From contig NZ_BOOF01000055.1 in assembly GCF_016863095.1 (NCBI RefSeq), positions 1 to 64,000 on the forward strand: a stretch of DNA of 64,000 nucleotides. The letters run 5' to 3'. The notes under the pieces were generated by a model, which saw only the letters and a program-made list of their open reading frames with translations, was not told where the DNA came from and made no database searches. The position numbers and the translations under genes are program-made. Origin of the DNA: Microbispora siamensis. GTDB lineage: Bacteria > Actinomycetota > Actinomycetes > Streptosporangiales > Streptosporangiaceae. Shown piece after piece: positions 41,441 to 50,014 of this stretch (position 1 is its first letter; each line of letters starts with the position of its first letter).

Positions 41441-44236
41441 ATGACGGGCGGTGAGACGGCGATGGCCATGGTCGAACGAGGACAGGAACTGGCTCTTCTC
41501 GAGGCGCTGCTCGCCAGCGCCGTCATGGGCAGGGGCAGGGTCGCCCTCGTGGGCGGCGCCGTGGCGACCGGCAAGAGCACGCTGCTGCACACCTTCGCGG
41601 AGCAGGCCATCGAGCTGGGCGCGCTGGCCGTCACCGCGACGGGGTCGCCGCTGGAGCGGGACATCCCGCTGGGCGTGCTGCGCCAGCTCGTGGAGGACGC
41701 GCCGCTGGTCCCGCAGGAGCGGGAGCGCGCGCTTTCGCTGCTGGACGAGGGCGTGCGCGCGGTGACCTCCGGCGACGGCCCGGACGACCGCCAGCTGGAC
41801 GCCCAGCTCGTCTCCGCCATCTGCGGCGTGCTGCTCGACCTGTCCGAGCGGTGCCCTCTGGTGCTCGTCGTCGACGACGTCCACCACGCCGACCGCGCGT
41901 CCCTGCTCTGCCTCGCCTACCTGGCGCGCCGGGTGCGGCTCGCCCAGATCGTGCTCGCGTTCGGCCACGCCGACCAGGCGTGGTACACCGACGCCTACTT
42001 CCAGACCGAGCTGCTGCGCCAGCCGCACTGCCGCCGCGTCAAGCTCACCCGGCTGTCCCGGGCCGGGGTGGCCGCGATCGCGGCCGAGCGGCTGGGGGAC
42101 AGGGCGGCCGAGCGGCTCGCCGACGAGCTGTACGCGCACAGCGGCGGCAACCCGCTCCTGGTCACGGCCCTGACCGAGGACTACGCGGAGGCCGCCCGCA
42201 CGACGCACGAGGCGCCGTCCGCGGTGGTCACCGGGGAGCAGTACGGCCAGGCCGTGCTGGCCTGCCTGGAGCGCGGCGACCCCCGGGTCGCGCGGGTGGC
42301 GCAGGGCCTCGCGGTCCTCGGCGACCCCGCCGCCCTCGACCGGCTGCTCGGCCTCCCGGCGACCGACGTGCACCGGGACCTGCACGCCCTCGGCGCCACC
42401 GGGCTGACCGCGCTCGGCACGTTCCGTCATGAGGCGGCCCGGCAGGCGATCCTGGCCGCGATGGACGCGGGGGAGCGGGTGGAACTCCACCGCCGGGCGG
42501 CCGAACTGGCGTACGGCGCGGGCGCCTCGCCGGGTGTGGTCGCCCGGCACCTGCTGGAGGCGGGGCGGGTGGACGCGCCGTGGGGCGTCGAGATCCTGCA
42601 GGAGGCGGCCAGGAGCGCCCTGCGGTCCGGCCAGGTGGACGCCGCGGTCGGCTACCTGCGGCTGGCGTCGTGCGCGTGCGCGGACGAGTCGCAGCGAGCG
42701 AAGATCATGACGATGCTCGTGCGCGCCGAGTGGCGGATCAACCCGGCCGCGCCCGCGGGACGCCTCACCCAGCTCGCCGAGGCGATGCAGCGGGGCAGCC
42801 TGCGCGGCGGCGACGCCGTCGTGCTGGCCCGGGCCCTGCTCTGGCACGGCCGCGTCGACGACGCCCGCGAGGTGCTCGACCATGTGCAGGAGCCGGGCGT
42901 GGCGACCGGCCACGAGGCGCTCGCCGAGCTTCTGGTGGCCCGGTTGTGGCTGCGCGCGGCCTACCCGCCCTTCCTGGCCACGCTGCGGGACACGGCGGGG
43001 GAGGACGCGCTGGCGGGCATCGTGTCGGTCTCCGCGAGCCGGCGGCTGGAGTCGGCGCTCGCCCTCGCGGAGGTGCTCACCCAGGGGCCGCGGGAGGAGC
43101 ACGCCGACACCGTCGAGCGGATCCTGGAGGGGTCCGGCCTCGACGAGATGTCGATGGACACGATCGAGAACTCGCTGCTGACGCTGGTCTACGCCGGGCG
43201 CGCCGGCCGGGCGGCCCCGTGGTGCGACCTGTTCGGCGCCGAGGCGTCGGCGCGGCAGGCGCCCAGCAGGCGGGCCAGGCTCGCGGCGATCCGGGCGGAG
43301 ATCTGCATCAGGCAGGGGGACATGCCGGGCGCGGCCCGGCACGCGCGCACCGCCCTGGAGACCATCCCGGTCGGCGGCTGGGGCGTCGCGGTCGGCGGCC
43401 CGCTGAGCAGCCTCATCCTGGCCCACACGGCGATGGGGAGGTACGAGGCGGTGCGCGAGCACCTGGACGTGCCCGTCCCCGAGGCGATGTTCCAGACCCG
43501 GTACGGCCTGCACTACCTGCACGCCAGGGGCCGCCACAGCCTGGCGACCGGCTACTTCGCGCTGGCGCTGCGCGACTTCCAGCGCTGCGGCGACCTGATG
43601 CGGGAGTGGGATCTGGACACGCCGGGCCTCATCCCCTGGCGGGCCGACGCCGCCGAGGCGTGCCTGCGCATGGGCCAGGTGCAGGAGGCGCGCGAGCTGC
43701 TGCGGGCCCAGCTCGACGGAGAGGTGCCCGACGACCTCCGGGGCAGGGGGATCGCCCTGCGACTGCTGGCCGCCACTCTCGAACCCGCCGAGCGTCCGGC
43801 GCTGCTGCGCCGGGCGACGCAGAGCCTGCAGGCCGCCGGCGACGGGTACGAGCTGGCGCGCACGCTGACCGACCTGGTCGGCACCTTCGAGGCGCTCGGC
43901 GAGTACCGCCGGGCGAGGACGGTCGCCGCCCGGGCGCGGGCCGTGTCGGCCGAGTGCGGCGCAGGGACGCCGGCGGTGGCCGCGTCCCGGACGTGGGACG
44001 AGGCCGTCCCGGCCCGCCCGCCGGCCGCCGAGCCGGTCGGCGCGCTGAGCGACGCCGAGCGCAGGGTCGCCTCCCTGGCCGCGGCCGGCTACACCAACCG
44101 TGAGATCGCCACCAGGCTCTACATCACGGTCAGCACGGTCGAGCAGCACCTCACCCGGACCTACCGCAAACTCGGCATCGCCCGCCGCGCCGACCTGCCG
44201 CTCGTCCTGGAGTTCGGCGACCAGGCCGCCACCTGA
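41441..44236 (+). CDS. LuxR-family LAL regulator
   Basis: 931 residues. An N-terminal AAA/NTPase region (VERGQELALLEALLAS; Walker A GGAVATGKSTLL; Walker B PLVLVVDDVHHAD) and long TPR-like middle are followed by a C-terminal LuxR helix-turn-helix at ~865-925 (LSDAERRVASLAAAGYTNREIATRLYITVSTVEQHLTRTYRKLGI). This is the large ATP-binding LuxR class that often activates polyketide clusters. ATGs at 41462 and 41468 are alternative starts. It follows leuA by four bases and precedes the enediyne core genes, so it is probably a pathway-specific activator working alongside the SARP. Confidence 0.92.
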   Translation: MTGGETAMAMVERGQELALLEALLASAVMGRGRVALVGGAVATGKSTLLHTFAEQAIELGALAVTATGSPLERDIPLGVLRQLVEDAPLVPQERERALSLLDEGVRAVTSGDGPDDRQLDAQLVSAICGVLLDLSERCPLVLVVDDVHHADRASLLCLAYLARRVRLAQIVLAFGHADQAWYTDAYFQTELLRQPHCRRVKLTRLSRAGVAAIAAERLGDRAAERLADELYAHSGGNPLLVTALTEDYAEAARTTHEAPSAVVTGEQYGQAVLACLERGDPRVARVAQGLAVLGDPAALDRLLGLPATDVHRDLHALGATGLTALGTFRHEAARQAILAAMDAGERVELHRRAAELAYGAGASPGVVARHLLEAGRVDAPWGVEILQEAARSALRSGQVDAAVGYLRLASCACADESQRAKIMTMLVRAEWRINPAAPAGRLTQLAEAMQRGSLRGGDAVVLARALLWHGRVDDAREVLDHVQEPGVATGHEALAELLVARLWLRAAYPPFLATLRDTAGEDALAGIVSVSASRRLESALALAEVLTQGPREEHADTVERILEGSGLDEMSMDTIENSLLTLVYAGRAGRAAPWCDLFGAEASARQAPSRRARLAAIRAEICIRQGDMPGAARHARTALETIPVGGWGVAVGGPLSSLILAHTAMGRYEAVREHLDVPVPEAMFQTRYGLHYLHARGRHSLATGYFALALRDFQRCGDLMREWDLDTPGLIPWRADAAEACLRMGQVQEARELLRAQLDGEVPDDLRGRGIALRLLAATLEPAERPALLRRATQSLQAAGDGYELARTLTDLVGTFEALGEYRRARTVAARARAVSAECGAGTPAVAASRTWDEAVPARPPAAEPVGALSDAERRVASLAAAGYTNREIATRLYITVSTVEQHLTRTYRKLGIARRADLPLVLEFGDQAAT

Positions 44237-44303
44237 TCCGGCAAGCATCCAGGAAGTTGCCCGCCCCGCTCGCCTGGTGTGACCGTCGAGACGGGAGGCG
44301 GAT

Positions 44304-44567
44304 GTGGACGACAGCCTGATGGGCGACGTGGCCGGCGGCATCGACCTGATCGTCGTGCGCGGGGAGCCGACCCCCGAGGAACTCGCGGCGGTCGTCGCGG
44401 TCGTCGCCGCCCTCCGCGCGCGTGCGGAGCCGGAGCCGGAGCCGGGATCGGGATCGGGGCCGGGATCGGGGTCGGCCTGGTCCTCGTGGTCCGCACCGTG
44501 GCCGGCGGGTGTCTGGCCTCTCCCGCGTTCCCGGTCGGTCGGCCGGTCTTATCCGAATGTGCTCTGA
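44304..44567 (+). CDS. Acyl-CoA carboxylase epsilon subunit-like protein
   Basis: 87 residues from GTG 44304 with GGGAGG upstream. The signature of actinobacterial acyl-CoA carboxylase epsilon subunits is clear: GIDLIVVRGEPTPEELAAVVAVVAALRAR, and a C-terminal Trp-rich patch (SAWSSWSAPWPAGVWPLP). Between them lies a repetitive linker (EPEPEPGSGSGPGSGS) encoded by tandem hexamer-like GC-rich repeats around 44427-44476. Epsilon subunits are normally encoded next to the beta (carboxyltransferase) subunit; here none is near. It may tune a resident carboxylase to raise malonyl-CoA for PksE. The final ~10 residues do not fit the family. Confidence 0.72.
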   Translation: MDDSLMGDVAGGIDLIVVRGEPTPEELAAVVAVVAALRARAEPEPEPGSGSGPGSGSAWSSWSAPWPAGVWPLPRSRSVGRSYPNVL

Positions 44568-44860
44568 CAGGGAACGTCATCGGCGTAAACCTGCTGCCGT
44601 AACGATCGCGCATTTTGCGAAAAGCCGGAAATGTCCCATGGACGCATGCTGAGAAAGTGCGGTCGAGGCCGTCCGTGAGGAATAGCGGGAAAGGCCGGAT
44701 GGGCGACGCGCCGATTGTGCGTGCGCGGGTGACGCCGCGCGCCGGCGTCCGGTAGCCGGGTCCCCGCGTCCGCACGTCCGGCCGCCGGCCCGCCGGGAGG
44801 GCCCGCCAACCGTCGTGGACGCGACCGGCCGGACCAGGCGCCCACGAGGAGAGGTGTGAC

Positions 44861-45847
44861 ATGTCGACTTTTTCCGGTTCGCTCCGCAGGCTTCTGCTGG
44901 CCCCGTCCCTGCTCGAAGTGACCTTCGCCGCGCGGGGTTTCCCGGGCTCCCCCTCGGAGGTCACCCGGCGGCTGGAGGCGATCCCGCAGGCGGTCGTGTG
45001 CGGGTTCGAGTGGGGCATCGACGCACGGGACCAGTGGGAGGTCGAGCGCAGGCTGAGCATGGTCGAGCCGGAACTGCGCGGCTTCGCCTACGAGGGCGCG
45101 ACGATGGCGTTCACGGTGCTCGACGCGATGGGTGGCGGGCGCGGCCACCGCACCCGCGACCTGCTGCTCGGCCCCGGGCAGCCGCACATCTTCCTCACCT
45201 ACATCGGCATCGGCTTCGCCATGGCCCGGCTGCCCCGGGTGCTGTGGCGCAAGGTGATGCCCGACCTCGGCGGCTCGCCGTACTACCCGACGATGAGCTG
45301 GCTCGCCGTGGACGGCTACGGCTTCGACCGCGCCTACTTCGACACCCGCCGCTGGGTCGACGAGCAGCGGGTGCCCGCGCCGTACGCCTGGGAGGGCTCG
45401 CCGGACTACTTCCTCCGTGCCGTCGACCAGGGCATCGGGCGGGCGCTGTGGTTCATCCACGGCGCGCGGGTGCGGGACGTCGCCGCCGCCGTGGGACGGT
45501 TCGCGAGCCATCGCCAGGCGGACCTGTGGAGCGGAGTCGGCCTGGCCGCGACGTTCGCCGGCGGCGGCGACGCCGGCGCGCTGGCCGTGCTGCTCCGGGA
45601 GGCCGGCGAGCACGGCCCCGAAGTGGCCCAGGGCGTGGTGTTCGCCGCCAAGGCGCGCAGCTACTCCGGGTTCGTGCCCGCGCACACGGAGGTCGCCACC
45701 GGCGCCCTGGCGGGACTGTCCGTCCGGGACGCGGTCGCGCTGGCCGACGACAGCGAGGTGGCGGCGGACGCGTCCGGACCGGTGCCTGCGTACGAGCTGT
45801 GGCGGAGCCGGGTGCGCGCGCACTTCGCCGGCCGCCTGGTGGGCTGA
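44861..45847 (+). CDS. DUF1702 enediyne biosynthesis protein (UnbL-like), copy A
   Basis: 328 residues of the DUF1702 family, which is confined largely to enediyne clusters and belongs to the conserved warhead cassette. Family features seen: FRGFAYEGATM-type LRGFAYEGATMAFTVLDAM, HIFLTYIGIGFAMARLPRVLW, WLAVDGYGFDRAYFDT, AVDQGIGRALWFIHG, WSGVGLAATFAGG and VPAYELWR near the C-terminus. No known catalytic motif or membrane segment. GAGAGGTG precedes the ATG. It is a clear paralogue of the next gene. A small hairpin follows, and a 205-base gap separates the two. Confidence 0.9.
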   Translation: MSTFSGSLRRLLLAPSLLEVTFAARGFPGSPSEVTRRLEAIPQAVVCGFEWGIDARDQWEVERRLSMVEPELRGFAYEGATMAFTVLDAMGGGRGHRTRDLLLGPGQPHIFLTYIGIGFAMARLPRVLWRKVMPDLGGSPYYPTMSWLAVDGYGFDRAYFDTRRWVDEQRVPAPYAWEGSPDYFLRAVDQGIGRALWFIHGARVRDVAAAVGRFASHRQADLWSGVGLAATFAGGGDAGALAVLLREAGEHGPEVAQGVVFAAKARSYSGFVPAHTEVATGALAGLSVRDAVALADDSEVAADASGPVPAYELWRSRVRAHFAGRLVG

Positions 45848-45849
45848 CC

Positions 45850-45866
45850 CTCGGCCGGGGGCCGAG
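45850..45866 (+). terminator. Short hairpin after the first DUF1702 gene
   Basis: CTCGGCC-GGG-GGCCGAG starts three bases past the stop. No T-tract. The following 45867-46052 stretch is AT-richer than its surroundings and could carry a promoter for the second DUF1702 gene and the rest of the cassette. Confidence 0.4.
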
Positions 45867-46052
45867 CCGAATTCCTCTTCCGTATTGCTATTGCCGCGCG
45901 CCGACGTGCGGCCATTCTTCGCGCGTTTCTTTTGGAGTGCCCGAAAACGACGCTGAATGGGCACTTCTGAAGTGGCCGCGCTCTGAGCGGTATGCGTGAA
46001 TAAATTCATGATTGTCCGTAGTCACGGGTTATCCGGAGGGCGGTAGAGGTAA

Positions 46053-47033
46053 TTGGCGAGTTTTCTGCGGTCGCTGAGGCGCCGGATCATGACGCCGGAC
46101 ATCTCGGAGACCAAGATGTCGACGCGTGGCTTCCACGTGAAGAGCCCGGAGTCCCGGGACCTGCTCGAGACCGTCGGCGAGACGTTCCTCCTCGGGTACG
46201 CGCACGCGATGGAGGCGCGCACGGTCGCCGAGGCGGAGGAGCGCCTCGAGGAGGTGCCGACCCGCTTCCGCGGGTTCGCCTACGAGGGCGCCGGAATGGC
46301 CCTCGCCATCCTCGACGCGATGCCGTTCGGCGGCGGGAGGATCGAGAAGTTCCTCGCCGGGCGCGGTGACCGGCACATCTACATGGTGTACGTCGGGATC
46401 GGCTGGGCGATGGCCCGCCTGCCGAGGTTCCTGTGGCCGAAGGCCGAGACGCTCGACCCGCTGCTGCGCTGGCTGGTGCTCGACGGCTACGGCTTCCACC
46501 AGGCGTACTTCCGTACGGACCAGTACGTGTACGGCCAGTACCGGGATCCCGAGTTCCCCTGGCCCGCCGACGCCACCCGGCCGTACGCGAACCGGGCGCT
46601 GGACCAGGGCATCGGCCGCGCCATGTGGTTCGTGGCGGGGACGGACGCCGACCGGTGCGCCTCGTTGATCGAGAGCTTCGACCCGTCGCGGTGGGCCGAC
46701 CTGTTCGCGGGCGCGGGACTGGCCGCGACCTACGCCGGCGGCGCGGCGGAGGAGGAGCTGCGCCGGCTCTGGGAGCGCGCCGGCGAGCACCGCTCGCAGG
46801 TCGCCCAGGGCAGCGCCTTCGCCGCGGAGGCGCGGGTGCGGGCCGGCCTGGTCGTGCCGCACACCCGCCTGGCCACCGAGATCTTCTGCGGCACGACCGA
46901 GGAGCGGGCCGCCCTGGTCACCCAGCGGGTCCGTCCCGCGCAGCCGTCGAGCGACGGCAACCCGCCGGCCTACGAGCTGTGGCGGCAGTGCATCGCCAAC
47001 GAATTCGTCTCCCTTGGAGGTGTTACCCAGTGA
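46053..47033 (+). CDS. DUF1702 enediyne biosynthesis protein (UnbL-like), copy B
   Basis: 326 residues, starting at TTG 46053; the N-terminus (ASFLRSLRRRIMTPDISE...STRGFHV) aligns with copy A (STFSGSLRRLLLAPSLLE...AARGFPG), which supports the rare start codon. It keeps RFRGFAYEGAGMALAILDAM, HIYMVYVGIGWAMARLPRFLW, WLVLDGYGFHQAYFRT, ALDQGIGRAMWFVAG, FAGAGLAATYAGG and PPAYELWR. Function is unknown but the family is required for the enediyne core in known producers. Its stop overlaps the GTG of the UnbV gene (GTGA), so it is co-translated with the core cassette. Confidence 0.88.
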   Translation: MASFLRSLRRRIMTPDISETKMSTRGFHVKSPESRDLLETVGETFLLGYAHAMEARTVAEAEERLEEVPTRFRGFAYEGAGMALAILDAMPFGGGRIEKFLAGRGDRHIYMVYVGIGWAMARLPRFLWPKAETLDPLLRWLVLDGYGFHQAYFRTDQYVYGQYRDPEFPWPADATRPYANRALDQGIGRAMWFVAGTDADRCASLIESFDPSRWADLFAGAGLAATYAGGAAEEELRRLWERAGEHRSQVAQGSAFAAEARVRAGLVVPHTRLATEIFCGTTEERAALVTQRVRPAQPSSDGNPPAYELWRQCIANEFVSLGGVTQ

Positions 47034-48997
47034 CCGCGACACTTGGCTGGCTGCGCAGGCAGTCGGCGGGGATCGTGGCGCTCGTGCTGGTCGCGACCGC
47101 CTTCCTGATCGCCCGCCTCCCCACGTACTCGGCCGCGCAGACGGCGGAGACGGCGAGCAAGTACTCGTTCGAGCCGCTGTCCATCGCCCTGCCGAGCGGC
47201 TACGACCAGAAGTCGATCCGCAAGGTCAACAAGGACTACACGCACATCGACGCCTGGATCTCCTCGGTCGGCGCGGCGATCGCGATGAACGACCTCGACG
47301 GCGACGGGCTGTCCAACGACCTGTGCCTCGTCGACACCCGCATCGACCAGGTCGTGGTCACGCCGACTCCGGGTGAGAAGGCGAACCGGTACGCGCCGTT
47401 CGCCCTGAACCCGGCCCCGCTGCCGGTCAACGACCACATGGCGCCGATGGGCTGCGTCCCCGGCGACTACAACGAGGACGGCCGGCTCGACCTGCTCGTC
47501 TACATGTGGGGCCGCACGCCGATCCTCTACCTGGCCAAGGCGAACGCGTCCGGCCTGTCCGCCGCCGCGTACCGGCCGGTCGAGCTGGTGCCGGGCGTGA
47601 ACTCGACCAACGGCAGGTACACCGGCCCGCAGTGGAACACCAACGCCGCGACCGTGGCCGACTTCGACGGCGACGGGCACGACGACATCTTCATCGGCAA
47701 CTACTTCGCCGACGGCCCGGTGCTCGACCCCACGGTCTCCGGGGGCGTGCACATGAACCACTCGATGTCGAACGCCCACAACGGCGGCGAGGACTACTTC
47801 TTCCGCTTCACCGGGGCCAAGAGCGGCGACAAGCCGTCGGCCGCCTACCAGAAGTTCGACGACGTCCTGCCCGAGGAGGTGTCGAAGGGCTGGGAACTCG
47901 GCGCGTCCGCCAACGACCTCGACGGCGACCTGCTGCCCGAGCTGTACCTGGCCAACGACTTCGGCCCCGACCGGTTGCTGTACAACCGCTCCACCCCGGG
48001 GAACTTCAAGTTCTCGCTGGTCGAGGGCGTCCGCTCGCCGCTGATCCCCAAGTCGAAGAGCGTGGGCCACGACTCCTTCAAGGGCATGGGCGTCGACTTC
48101 GGCGACCTGAACCACGACGGCATCTACGACATGTTCGTCAGCAACATCACCACCTCCTGGGGCATCGAGGAGAGCAACTTCCAGTTCATCGCCGACGTGA
48201 AGAACCAGAGCGAGCTGCGTGACAGGTTCCGCGAGGGCGTGGCGCCGTACGTGGACCGCAGCGCGACGGCGCAGACCGCGTGGTCCGGCTGGGGCTGGGA
48301 CGTCAAGATCGAGGACTTCAACAACAGCGGCGAGCCGGCCATCGCCCAGGCGACCGGCTTCGTCAAGGGCTACACCGACCGCTGGCCGCAGCTCCAGGAG
48401 CTGGCCACGGCCAACGACGAGCTCCTGCAGAACCCGACCTGGTGGCCGAACGCCCGCGCCGGGGACGACATCGCGGGCAACCAGGCCCTGCACTTCTTCG
48501 TCAAGGGTCCGGAGGGCCGTTACATCAACCTCGCCCCGCAGCTCGGCCTCGACGTGCCGGTGCCGACCCGCGGCATCGCGACCGGCGACGCCGACGGCGA
48601 CGGGCGGGTCGACTTCGCCGTCGCCCGCCAGTGGGACGCGCCGATCTTCTACCGCAACAAGAGCCCCGAGCAGGGCGCCTTCCTCGGGCTGCGGCTGACT
48701 CGCGACGAGAAGCCCGCCGACGGGACCCTGCCCGCGGCCGGCTCGCCGGTGACCGGCGCGCAGGTGTGCGTCATGACCCCCGACGGCCGGACGTACATCA
48801 GCCGGGTCGACGGCAGCAGCGGTCACTCCGGCCGCCGCAGCACCGACGTGCACATCGGCCTCGGTGCGAACGTCACCGGTCCCGTGAAGGTGCGCCTGCA
48901 GTGGCGCGACCGCACCGGACAGGTGCGCGAACAGGATCTCCAGCTCACCCCGGGCTGGCACTCGCTCAAGCTCGGCCGGCAGGCCAGGGAGAAGTGA
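47030..48997 (+). CDS. Enediyne protein UnbV (FG-GAP/VCBS repeats + ASPIC/UnbV domain)
   Basis: 655 residues from GTG 47030, with GGAGGT upstream. An N-terminal hydrophobic segment (GIVALVLVATAFLIARLP) anchors or exports it. Seven calcium-loop FG-GAP-type repeats follow, recognisable by DxDxDG: DLDGDGLSNDL, DYNEDGRLDLL, DFDGDGHDDIF, DLDGDLLPELY, DLNHDGIYDMF, DFNNSGEPAIA and DADGDGRVDFA, forming a beta propeller outside the membrane. The C-terminal ASPIC/UnbV domain (GAQVCVMTPDGRTYISRVDGSSGHSG...VKVRLQWRDRTGQ) ends the chain. It is one of the conserved genes of the enediyne PKS cassette and acts after or with PksE. Confidence 0.93.
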   Translation: MTATLGWLRRQSAGIVALVLVATAFLIARLPTYSAAQTAETASKYSFEPLSIALPSGYDQKSIRKVNKDYTHIDAWISSVGAAIAMNDLDGDGLSNDLCLVDTRIDQVVVTPTPGEKANRYAPFALNPAPLPVNDHMAPMGCVPGDYNEDGRLDLLVYMWGRTPILYLAKANASGLSAAAYRPVELVPGVNSTNGRYTGPQWNTNAATVADFDGDGHDDIFIGNYFADGPVLDPTVSGGVHMNHSMSNAHNGGEDYFFRFTGAKSGDKPSAAYQKFDDVLPEEVSKGWELGASANDLDGDLLPELYLANDFGPDRLLYNRSTPGNFKFSLVEGVRSPLIPKSKSVGHDSFKGMGVDFGDLNHDGIYDMFVSNITTSWGIEESNFQFIADVKNQSELRDRFREGVAPYVDRSATAQTAWSGWGWDVKIEDFNNSGEPAIAQATGFVKGYTDRWPQLQELATANDELLQNPTWWPNARAGDDIAGNQALHFFVKGPEGRYINLAPQLGLDVPVPTRGIATGDADGDGRVDFAVARQWDAPIFYRNKSPEQGAFLGLRLTRDEKPADGTLPAAGSPVTGAQVCVMTPDGRTYISRVDGSSGHSGRRSTDVHIGLGANVTGPVKVRLQWRDRTGQVREQDLQLTPGWHSLKLGRQAREK

Positions 48998-49003
48998 TCG
49001 GAC

Positions 49004-50014
49004 ATGGCTGACAACACGCCCGTCGCGGGGCCGCGCCACGACCCGAAGGTGGTCATCGCGCTGCGCAACTTCGCGATCTCGATTTCGGTCTTCAACATCG
49101 TCGGCTACACGCTCCTCGGCTTCGAGCAGCCGTGGCTGTGGCCCTTCATCGCCCTCGCCACCGGGTACGCGACGGAGATCCTGCTGGAGCGGATCGGCTC
49201 GCGAGCCGAGGGGCGCGCCCCCCGCTACCGGGGCAACGGCCTGCGCGGCCTGGTGGAGTTCCTCTACCCGGCGCACATCACCAGCCTGGCCATGAACATG
49301 CTGACCTACGTCAACGACCAGGTCCTCGTGCTCGTCTTCGGGGTCGTGGTGGCCGTAGGGGCCAAGTGGGTGCTGCGGGCTCCGGTGAAGGGCCGCCTGC
49401 GCCACTTCATGAACCCGTCGAACTTCGGCATCGCCGTCATCCTGCTGGTCTTCCCGTGGGCCAGCATCGCGCCGCCGTACCACTTCACCGAGAACGTGGA
49501 CACCTGGATCGACTGGCTGGTCCCGTCGATCATCATCCTCGGCGGCACGATGCTCAACGGCAAGCTGACCGGCCGCATGCCGCTGATCGCCGGCTGGGTG
49601 GGCATGTTCGCCCTGCAGGCCATCCTGCGCGGCGTCTTCTTCGGCACCTCCATCCCCGCCGCGCTCGGCATGATGACCGGCGTCGCCTTCGTCCTGTTCA
49701 CCAACTACATGATCACCGACCCCGGAACGACGCCGTCGAAGCCCGGCTCGCAGGTCGTCTTCGGCGCCGGCGTCGCCCTGCTGTACGGCCTGCTCACCGC
49801 CGTCCACATCTCGTACGCGCTGTTCTTCGCCACCGCCGGCGTCTGCGCGATCCGGGGCGGCTTCTTCTGGGCGCTGCACTTCGTGAACAAGGCCCGCCAG
49901 CAGGCACAGGCGCAGACCCTGGCCCCGCCGGCGCCCGTCCCGGCCCAGACGCCGGCCCCGGTCATCGTGACCGGCCCGGTCTCGGTCAACGGCAAAGAGG
50001 CGGCCTCCGTATGA
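49004..50014 (+). CDS. Enediyne membrane protein UnbU (NqrB/RnfD-like)
   Basis: 336 residues with about eight or nine membrane helices, ending in a Pro/Ala-rich tail. Features shared with the NqrB/RnfD electron-transfer family are FMNPSNFGIAVILLVFPWASI, GGTMLNGKLTGRMPLIAGW and NYMITDPGTTPSKPGSQVVFGAGVALLYG, the last around the site where NqrB/RnfD attach FMN to Thr. It is the UnbU component of the enediyne cassette, presumably passing electrons for desaturation. Six bases follow UnbV, and its stop overlaps the pksE ATG (ATGA). Confidence 0.92.
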   Translation: MADNTPVAGPRHDPKVVIALRNFAISISVFNIVGYTLLGFEQPWLWPFIALATGYATEILLERIGSRAEGRAPRYRGNGLRGLVEFLYPAHITSLAMNMLTYVNDQVLVLVFGVVVAVGAKWVLRAPVKGRLRHFMNPSNFGIAVILLVFPWASIAPPYHFTENVDTWIDWLVPSIIILGGTMLNGKLTGRMPLIAGWVGMFALQAILRGVFFGTSIPAALGMMTGVAFVLFTNYMITDPGTTPSKPGSQVVFGAGVALLYGLLTAVHISYALFFATAGVCAIRGGFFWALHFVNKARQQAQAQTLAPPAPVPAQTPAPVIVTGPVSVNGKEAASV

